Assembly (NCBI RefSeq): GCF_016808095.1 | Contig: NC_068973.1 | Span: 22,322,501-22,386,500 of the forward strand | Direction: 5' to 3' | DNA: 64,000 nt | DNA from: Vigna angularis | Taxonomy: Eukaryota > Streptophyta > Magnoliopsida > Fabales > Fabaceae | Shown: piece by piece, positions 56,585 to 64,000 of the stretch | Numbering within the stretch: the stretch's first letter is position 1 | Layout of the letters: each line of letters starts with the position of its first letter | Made by a program: the position numbers and the translations under genes | Notes under the pieces: generated by a model | What the model was told of the DNA's origin: nothing | What the model saw: the letters and a program-made list of their open reading frames with translations, nothing else | Databases searched by the model: none

Positions 56585-57840
56585 TTAAATCACTGGGTTG
56601 CCTCCCAGCAAGCGCTCTTTTAATGTCATTAGCTTGACCCAATAATGCTCAAGTTCCATCTTCTTTTTCTTCTTCTTTCTACTGAACTTCTTCAGAAATT
56701 TGATCAAACCAGGAACCTGTTGCAATGTCTCAATCATAGGAACTTTAATCTCCAATTTCTTGAAGATTTCTATGAAGCACTTAAATTTGTTTTCCTTCCT
56801 ATGATTCTTCTTTGGATGACGAAAGGGTTTTTCATATGATTCTCTCTCTCTTCCTCTCGTCCTTTTTTTCTTTTCTCTCACTTTCTTTTTCCTCTTTTTC
56901 TTTTCTCTTATTTTTTTCTTCCCTTCTCTTTTTCTACTCAACTTCTTTATTTTCACACACATTCTCTTTTTTTCTTGTCTCTCAACCACTTCTTTTTCTT
57001 TCTCTTCTTTTTCTTTTCTCTCCACTCTCTTTTCTTTTTCCTACACTTTATTTTCTTTTTCTTCTTTTCTCTCTAACTCAACTCTTTCAACATCTACACT
57101 CACTAAAACTCTACACTCTTCTTTAGGGTTAACCACAGTATTAGCCCCAAAACTCTTATCAAGCCTTTCTTCCAACTTCTTAGTTATTTGTCCGATTTAC
57201 ATCTCCATATTTCTAATGGATGCTTGAGTGTTGTTATGATTGGAGATGGTTACCTGCATAAACTGATTAAGAGTTTCTTCCAACTTTGTATGTTTTTCAG
57301 TGAGTGTAGATATCTGTTGCCATAATGATGGTTGTTGCAGTGGCCTATTAAATTGTCCCTGACCTTGACCCATGCTTGGGTGAGGTTTCCACCCTTGGTT
57401 GAAATTACCTTGGAGGTATGGAAATTGATTGTTCATTAAATTTACATCTTCTAGGGCCTCCACTGGAAAAGCACACTAACCATTGATATGGTCACCACCA
57501 CATAGTTCACACATCTGTTGTTGAACTTGAGCAACAATTTTTAATTCCTTCGGTAATTGAGCAAGTGTCTTTGTTAGAATCTCCAACTGTTGAGTTATAA
57601 TCTTATTTTGAGCAAGCAAGACATCAGTCGACTGCAATTGTAGAACCCCTTTTGATTCAACAGAGGCTCCTCTTTCACTATGCATTTCATTGTCATTAGT
57701 AGCCATGTTCTATATCAATTTTGTTGCTTCCTCTGGAGTTTTACATTTAATATTACCTCCAGCTGAGGCATCTAACATCAATTTGGTTTGTGAACCAAGA
57801 CCTCCAAGGAAAAGTAGAACTATTGCTGCTTCATCAAAAC
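56585..57840 (-). pseudogene. Gag C-terminal region of element E
   Basis: Minus strand, several frames: GGLGSQTKLMLDASAGG, NDNEMHSERGASVESKGVLQ, LETLTKTLAQLPKEL-like, CELCGGDHING, then a TAG where the main copy has Gln, CAFPVEALEDVNLMNNQF, SLWQQISTLTEKHTKLEETLNQFMQ, and after frame breaks a Lys/Glu-rich stretch with VPMIETLQQVPGLIKFLKKF. The protease is missing. It keeps CAG at the two positions that are TAG in the main Athila copy. Confidence 0.78.
56595..56640 (-). other. Conserved Athila 3' motif in element E
   Basis: Plus strand TGGGTTGCCTCCCAGCAAGC then GCTCTTTTAATGTCATTAGC, the complement of the motif at 32264-32310. It follows the end of the gag region as in the main copy. Confidence 0.7.
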
Positions 57841-58229
57841 CGTCACTAGTGGAAAAATAGTTTATTATGACTAACCTATTATAACTGGTAAAAATAATCT
57901 ATCATAATAGGTTGATCGGTGACAAACTTGTAATAAAAATTAAACATATTATAACGTAGTTTTGTAAATCAGTTATAATATGAAATGCGGTGGCAAACTT
58001 GTAAATAAGTTTAAAACATATTATAACGTAGTTATGAAAATCAGTTATAATATAAAACGCGGTGGCAAATTTGTAAATAAGTTCAAAACTTATTATTACG
58101 AAGTTATGGACACCTTAAAATTTTTTTAATGTATTATAACTTGTTTTTAGAAACCAGTCGTAATATCCAATCTGATTTTCACTTTTTACCCCGTAATTTC
58201 TCTTCCCTCTCTTCCTCACTTTCGTTCCC

Positions 58230-58560
58230 CGTAATACACCACTACTATTGAACCACTCTTCCTCTCTTCTTCACTCTCCATCATCCGTTGTTCACTCAAT
58301 CATTCACTCTCCATCAGTCGTTCATTCGCTGCCTTGCGAGAGCGTTTCTCTCGTCTCCATTATCGTCCATCAGTCGTTCATTCGCTGCCTTGCGAGAGCG
58401 TTTCTCTCGTCTCCATTATCGAAGGCTCTCGTTGCCTCTCCATCATCGAAGGCTCTTGCTGCCTCTCCATCATCTCATTGAACCACAGTTCAAGTAATAA
58501 GCACTCTCCTTTACCTCTCAGCCTTTCACCTACATCTTTCACCCTCAACTGCTAGGGTTT
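58230..58560 (+). repeat. Short tandem duplications inside the CACTA element
   Basis: A 56-bp unit (CCATCAGTCGTTCATTCGCT ... CTCCATTATCG) occurs twice in a row (58311-58421), followed by two copies of an AAGGCTCTCGTTGCCTC-type unit (58421-58475). It resembles a duplicated 5' region of a captured gene. Confidence 0.75.
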
Positions 58561-58650
58561 CTTCGAATCTTCATCTTCTCACCTTTTTACCGATTGTTTT
58601 GACTTTTCCTACATTTTTCATTGAAATCGGTTCCCTCAGTGTTTGTCTAG

Positions 58651-58898
58651 GTAGGCTTTGAGATGATTAATGCAATTGTTGAGTCGTAGGGGATTCCTAT
58701 GAACACTGCCCATTCCAAAGCCATTTTCGAAAAAGGTTTGCTCGTTCCCTTGCTTAGATATTTCTATTTTCTGTTTCTCTCTCTATGTTTATTGTATTCA
58801 TGAATTTTTGCGCAAGTTGGTTTGTTGCAGGTTTTGTTGGTGAAGTTCATGTCTTCCTTGCAAATCCTCATACTTACATGAATCTGAGTGGTGAATCA
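58651..58898 (+). pseudogene. Captured fragment of a CRS2/peptidyl-tRNA hydrolase-like gene
   Basis: Two exon-like pieces, 58651-58735 and 58831-58898, with GT-AG borders and matching phase. They read VGFEMINAIVES, stop, GIPMNTAHSKAIFEK-G, FVGEVHVFLANPHTYMNLSGES. NPHTYMNLSGES corresponds to the conserved KPQTYMNLSG(E)S of plant CRS2-type peptidyl-tRNA hydrolases. The in-frame TAG stands where Gln is expected. Only about 50 residues of a roughly 200-residue domain are present. Confidence 0.8.
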
Positions 58899-59651
58899 GT
58901 AAGGAAACAGGATGTGCTGATTTTTTTCTCTCTCTTAACCATTTGGATATTTAACTTTAGATTGTGCAAGTTGTGCTATCTATATAGCTTGTCACTTGCC
59001 ACTCTCAAAAATTTATTGACCACGAGTTCCTTTAATCGCTTAAGCTTATAGTCTACTTTGAAGGGTAGCTTTTCTAATATGCACATTGAAATTTACTCTT
59101 ATTGGTTGGAATTTTTGTGAAGTTATATGTACTATTGAAAGTATTGACAATGACTGCTAAAGGAATACCAGTATTTTCGGCAGTTTAAGCTCTGACAGAG
59201 TGGATGGTGTTTAGCTCCCTTAGTTTCTTCTCATTTGAATATTGGGTGTTTAGAAGAGCTTATACTGAGCTAATTTTAAAGTGACTTATGAATTTCTTAT
59301 GAGTCCCTTTAGCTTATTTCAATTAGTTTCAAGGTGAATATAAACATAATCTCTTCTTATTTTAGTACGCTTATTATATAGGCTCTTATGTTATATTAAT
59401 CTTGAAAAAGAACTTATTCTGCTTATCCAAATGCACTTATAATATTTCTAGACTGTTAGAGCCTAGTATATTGAAAACTAGAAAGTTGTAGCAAGTTGGC
59501 AGTCATGCCGACAATCATGGAATCAAAGTTCCTCTTATTAAATTCAATAGTTTGACTAATTTAGGTCTATCATATTGTTTAATATTATTAAATATTGTTT
59601 GCTATGATGAATACACTTGTGAGCTTCTACTAACCTAGCTTACTTTTGTAG

Positions 59652-59740
59652 GGTTTAAAATCTGAGTTAGAAAAGGCTTCACCTACTTTTGGCCGTGGTG
59701 CTACATACTTGAAGGAATTACGCATTAAGGCCTTACCAAG
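59652..59740 (+). pseudogene. Exon-like fragment of an unrecognised gene
   Basis: An open stretch bounded by AG and GT: GLKSELEKASPTFGRGATYL, KELRIKALPR. It has good protein-like composition and splice borders, but I do not recognise the gene. It could be part of either neighbour's donor gene or a third. Confidence 0.5.
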
Positions 59741-60329
59741 GTTGGTATTATCCTTTTCAAATGATATATTTTGGATACTGTTTTCTTTGATGCCATGTGA
59801 TTTCAGTTGGATTACACTTTAAGATATACATGTACAAGCTATCTTTGATAGTATAACCTGCATAAAGGGTCTAGATAAGATTACTTGTTAGGCTTGGTTT
59901 CTGCATTAACTGTGCCAAGACATCCTTCTTCAGTCTATTGAAAAGGAGTCAGCTTAATTTTGGTTGTACATTCTAATTCCCAAGGGCGTTTATAAGACTA
60001 CTTGATTGAGGGTGGAATTTTTCCTAATTGCAACTATGAAATTCCAATAACAGTTCAAACAGAATGCAACTCAAACAAGTAAACTTTTGGCCAAAGGATA
60101 AATAATATGTATATATCGGCTTACACTAGTGGAAGATCAACATCTGAGGTAGATTCACTAAGCATGTGCTCCATCTCTTGTATATTCTGTTTTAGTTGAC
60201 GAGACAATTTATCTTTTGCTGGGAGTTTTGCAATGCTGGGAGTATTGCTTACCAGCCACTCTATACACTTTTTAAGTCGTCAATAACTTTGATGAAAAGA
60301 TGAAGCTAACATCGTTATATATATTTCAG

Positions 60330-60554
60330 ACATATCTTTCAAGCGAAACACCGACTCCATTGGTGAAATATAGAGAAGAAGAGTTAGTTAATTTGGGAGG
60401 AGATGGAACGGGATAACGTAGAGAGTGGGAGAGGGTCTATGACTATGATGTCTACAAGATAAGGATGAAAATCATGTGCGTCCTATTCTTGGAGGGTCTG
60501 ACACCTTGCCTTATCCTTGTAGGGGGAGGACTGGTAGAAGACCAACAAGGAAAG
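60330..60554 (+). pseudogene. Captured lipoxygenase (LOX) exon fragment
   Basis: After an AG acceptor: [28 protein letters not shown], stop, [13 protein letters not shown], then in a shifted frame [16 protein letters not shown] and [11 protein letters not shown], ending at a GT donor. These are landmark blocks of plant lipoxygenases (TYLPSETPAPL, YREEEL, RPxLGGS, YPRRGRTGR). A stop and a frameshift make it a pseudogene. Only about 75 of some 850-900 residues are present. Confidence 0.87.
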
Positions 60555-62028
60555 GTTGGCTTTTATTTCTACACTTGACCATGCTAGAATGATCCTTATC
60601 GTGAATATTTGAGCTAGCCATATCGGATGAATGTTGTTTATTGTTTAGAAATTAGAAGTACTTATTTTAAGTTTGAATATTTATATTTTGCCGCTGATAA
60701 ATTCTGGTGTTTTGATGAAACAGATCCAAACAGTGAGATGAAGCTTTTGGACATTTGAAGTTAGTGGCCCCATATTCCCTATTTTTTCTCCTTTTCTTAC
60801 AAATTATTAGGAAGTTTATATAACTTTGTCATTTTGTTTTTATTTTCTATTTATTTATTTTGTGTATCTTGTATCAGTGCTATGCTGCACTATAGTTATT
60901 AAACGTTCAAGAATACATTAAAAACATTTTGTTTTATCTCTCTACTGAAAGAGTGAGATAGTACATTTAAAAAGGTTTATTGGTTATTTATAGATATAGA
61001 TATTGTTCTCTCATTTAAGAAATGAAATATTATAGGTGTCAGCACTTATTGGAAGTCTATGATCTTCTTATTCCAAATATTTTTTTGATGGCTTTATGAA
61101 CTGTGATAAGTTAAAAATAATTATTGGTTATCCTATAGATTATTTCAAATAGGATATAAGTTTTCTTTGCTTTTTTTTTCTAATTATTGATTAATTGTAA
61201 TCTTTGTGTGTCCAACTTCTTAATCCTATCATATCCAATTGAATTACTATATACTTATGAGTTATCCTTTACTGTAACAACCACAAGCTTCTGTTTATGA
61301 ATCAAATCTCTTTTTAGTGATATAGCAATCATATCATATTGATAGATGATAACAAAACAACTTTGTCCTTGTAGCTGTTCAAAATTTAGTGAGAATTTTC
61401 AAATAAGAAAATTATCAATGTCACTTACACTTGTAAATTATGTGATTATTAATCTTTTACCTTTTTATAAACTACCATATCTTACTTTTTTTACTCAAAT
61501 GAATAATTTATTTGAGACTGAATAGTCTATGTTGATTTCAGTTCTATCTTACTATTTTGAAATTTTTTATCAAATTTTTTTCTAAAAATTTGTTTATTCA
61601 AAGCTATATTAATTATAAATTGATTGGATGAGAAGAATATTATTGTGTATTCATTATTATTTTTTAAAAAAAACACATATATTATAACGTACTAAAGGAT
61701 GTACGTTATGATATGTTGATCACATATTATAACGTACAAAAATATATACGTAATAATAGATCACATATTATAACGTAAAAACAAATTTACGTTATAATAT
61801 CTCTCGTCTTATTATAACGGACAAATGAAAATTTGTCATAATAAACCACGCATATTATAACGGACTTTAGAAACTACGTTATAATATGTTAAAGTTATTA
61901 TAACGTAAATTTCTGTTACGTTATAAAATGCGCAGACTTATTATATCGTCCAGAACTATGTCCCCAATAACTATGTTATAATATATCATTTTTGTACGTT
62001 ATAAAATGTCATTTTTCCACTAGTGCGT

Positions 62029-62516
62029 GCATGGGAGTCTTTCTCAAAAAGCTTTTGTGCCTGTCCCGTGCTTGACTTAATGTCTCCTCCATGCCTTGTC
62101 TGAAAGAAGAGATCTCTTGCTTCCCTTTTGTTGACTTTAGATTGTGGGAAGTAATTGTTCAAAAACTTTGCAACCACAGCTTCCCATTTTGTAAAACTAT
62201 CTTCTGGATAAGAATTTAACCACAACTTAGCATTGCCTCCCAATGAGAAAGGAAACAAGCTAAGCTTGATTGCTTCATCTGGCACTCAATTTATCTTCAC
62301 GGTGTTACAGATTTCATTGAATGTGGTGAGATGTTCATACGGGATTTCATGTGATAGCCCATTAAACTGATTGCTTTTCACCAACTGTATCAATGTCGGT
62401 TTCACCTCCATGTTTCCAGCATTGACTCTCGGCCTTGCTATACTGTTAAAATGTTGAGGGCCAACCAAAGTGGTGTAATTTGCAAGAGTCCATCTACCAT
62501 TATTCTCCTCTGCCAT
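62029..62516 (-). pseudogene. Gag N-terminal region of element E
   Basis: Minus strand from ATG at 62516: AEENNGRWTLANYTTLVGPQ, FNSIARPRVNAGNMEVKPTL, NQFNGLSHEIPYEHL, then TGA where the main copy has Gly, VPDEAIKLSLFPFSLGGNA, WEAVVAKFLNNYFP, then a frameshift. It continues across the CACTA element at 57840. Confidence 0.85.
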
Positions 62517-62952
62517 ATTTTCAGTGCTATGGTAAGACCTTGGTGGTGAAGGTTGTAAGAGTGTCTCAAAAGAAGGGAATAGTTGTCTCGAAGTTCGAAT
62601 TCTCCTCCTCCTTCTACTTTCGTCCAGGCCTTCAAGTTTCGTCCAAGCCTTCAAGAAGAGGTTCAGAAATCTTTTTGCTTCTAGTCCGAATATTACCCTG
62701 CATACACAAGGAAACAAAACCTTAGAAAAATTTTGTTAGCACAAAAAGATAGAAAAGAGAAGAAATAATCAAAAGATATAATTGAAAAGATAAGAAGATA
62801 GAAAATAAAAACAGAAAATAAAATAAAATAAAATAATAACAACAAAAATAACAAATAAAAACACAAAACAGAAAAATAAAAACAGAAAAACAAAATTCAC
62901 AACAAGTCAAAAATAATCAAAAATCACACAAATAGACTAGTTAAACCACGAG

Positions 62953-62970
62953 TCCCCGGCAACGACGTCA
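62953..62970 (-). other. Degenerate tRNA-Asp-type primer site of element E
   Basis: TCCCCGGCAACGACGTCA on the plus strand, with two transitions relative to the intact site at 43297-43314 (GGCGCC to GACGTC). Confidence 0.82.
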
Positions 62971-62976
62971 AAAACT

Positions 62977-64000
62977 TGATGAAAAAATCTTCAATCCCCA
63001 AAAACGGAGTCAAAAACTTGTTAACCCTCGGCAAGTGTAACCGAATCGTATCAAGTAATAAACCTGGTAAGACCAAGTCTCGTTCTCCCAAAGGACTCAC
63101 GGCCTAGACAATTGTGTGATTTTGTTGATTAATTAAGACTTGTGAACAAATTGTTGTAAGTTTCAAATCCAAAAGACTAAAAAGTAAATATGTATGCATG
63201 TATTGATCAATGGGCAAGAAGTAACAAAACACGTGATTTGAATTATAGGAATGAATATGTTGTTGGGGTTTATCAATTTCATCCTATCCACTCTCTTGTA
63301 TTTAGGAATTCATCATTCTTTTCATTAATATTAATGTCACTTTCTAAATTACCTTAAACCCGATATCCCGGTGAAGAAAGCCTATCCTTAATTATGAGTT
63401 CATACAATTCCTAGCATCCCTAATAATTAATTCTGAAGCACAGAAGCTTAAAGGCAACCAATCATCATACTCATATGTCTAGGTTTATAATATACTGTTG
63501 GGAGAGATTCCCCAGATCTAGATTTCCCCGTATGTGTCCATATCGACAAAACCAATAATCATGACATCGAATGAGTTAAACAATGCATGCTTTGAGCAAA
63601 GAGGAAAAACCCTAACTATTAATGAAACATAGCATGGATCATAAAAATGATATTGAAGAACAAATTCCACACAAGAGAGTTTATAAGGATTTACATTGAT
63701 TCCCCAAGAACAAAATAAGTTTAGTTCACCATATTCATGGAAAAACTAGATGAACAATGGAATGAAAGAATGGAAGAGATAGAAAAACCCGAGAAAGAGA
63801 AGAGGAGAGCCGCCACCATCTCCAAATCTACCCCCAAGGGGTGAAAAGTTTGTTTCTGCTTCGTTCCAGCCAAAGATACAAACCCTAGGACGTCCTAAAG
63901 CTTATATACTATTCTAAAAAATATAGAAAAGTAGGCCTAAGCCCAAAAAAGTGTCGCTCAGCAGTAGTAGCGTGTGAACATTTGTTCCCCTCAGCGGCAT
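62977..64000 (-). repeat. 5' LTR of element E, cut by the window edge
   Basis: Aligns to 54766 onwards over its whole visible length with scattered differences. The GC cluster begins at about 63955 and the window ends inside it. Confidence 0.88.

Larger units (their letters stand above)
57844..62025. mobile_element. CACTA-type element carrying host gene fragments
   Basis: 4182 bp with ends CACTAGTGGAAAAA / TTTTTCCACTAGTG and the 3-bp duplication CGT on both sides (57841-57843, 62026-62028), typical of CACTA elements. Subterminal TATTATAACGTA repeats at both ends (57860-58150, 61680-62000). No transposase. It interrupts gag of element E in frame: removing it and one CGT restores KTPMHGFDEAA. 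Inside, on the plus strand, are exon-like pieces of at least two host genes. Confidence 0.88.
54766..64000 (-). mobile_element. Athila-like element E, interrupted by a CACTA element, runs off the window
   Basis: Minus strand: 5' LTR from 62977 rightwards (cut by the window), degenerate tRNA-Asp-type primer site 62953-62970, leader with pentanucleotide repeat, gag from 62516, CACTA insertion at 57844-62025, rest of gag 57840-57197, Lys/Glu-rich region and conserved 3' motif (56595-56640), then 3' LTR 54766-56116. No RT or integrase. The two LTRs share a distinctive start (AAATCTTCAATCCCC) not seen in the other Athila copies of the window. Confidence 0.85.

Noticed and set aside
56812..57126. 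Ser/Phe/Leu-rich plus-strand ORF
   Set aside because: Complement of the Lys/Glu-rich gag tail of element E; composition artefact.
58248..58555. Ser/His-rich ORFs as a secreted peptide gene
   Set aside because: They come from duplicated CT-rich units inside the CACTA element and are open in three frames.

Overview
This looks like a repeat-rich (probably heterochromatic or pericentromeric) piece of a dicot nuclear genome. Papilionoid legume, Phaseoleae type (Vigna/Phaseolus), is my best guess from recalled resemblance of the repeat families; nothing in the window proves the species. Evidence for a plant: GT-AG introns in plant-type genes (26S proteasome RPN5, an AP2/ERF factor), plant retrotransposon lineages (chromovirus, Athila-like, Ty1/copia), CACTA and Mutator-like DNA transposons, and AT-rich intergenic DNA.

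Layout. 1-6229: three related chromovirus-type Ty3/gypsy remnants (A minus, B plus, C minus); A and C carry primer sites matching plant tRNA-Tyr. 6230-7985: decayed copia fragment. 8708-10359: a very short gypsy derivative (D) with both LTRs and target duplication AATAA. 10507-12226: the last five coding exons of RPN5, reading frame intact, with no 5' half in the window. 12227-17410: AT-rich DNA holding one Athila-type LTR between 49-bp direct repeats.

17411-47383 is one copia element blown up to 30 kb by nested insertions. It contains a solo Athila LTR (18316-19610) and a whole Athila-like element (20408-44917, duplication ATGAC). That Athila element contains a gag-only LTR element (21529-29257, duplication CCGTG), which in turn holds another solo LTR (24133-25431, duplication CTCCT). 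It also contains a CACTA transposon (from 33393) with a complete-looking TnpA-like gene, a Mutator-like insertion (36041-37371, 9-bp duplication), an unassigned 3-kb insert, and a second Athila copy (to 44602) that invaded the 3' LTR.

47384-54765 is the least repetitive island. It has a two-exon AP2/ERF gene (49536-50736, minus), a long AT microsatellite and a gypsy-type 'Transposase_28' ORF. 54766-64000 is another Athila-like element (minus, running off the window) whose gag is split by a 4.2-kb CACTA element (57844-62025, duplication CGT). That CACTA carries exon-like fragments of host genes: a CRS2/peptidyl-tRNA hydrolase-like gene, a lipoxygenase, and one I cannot name.

Only RPN5 (partial) and the ERF gene look like host genes; nearly everything else is mobile DNA. 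The observations I rate highest are an array of five hairpins with a constant loop and covarying stems in an Athila 3' region (32393-32537), a swap of the U3 promoter-upstream cassette between Athila LTRs, host-exon capture by the CACTA element, and repeated CAG-to-TAG stop codons in retrotransposon genes.
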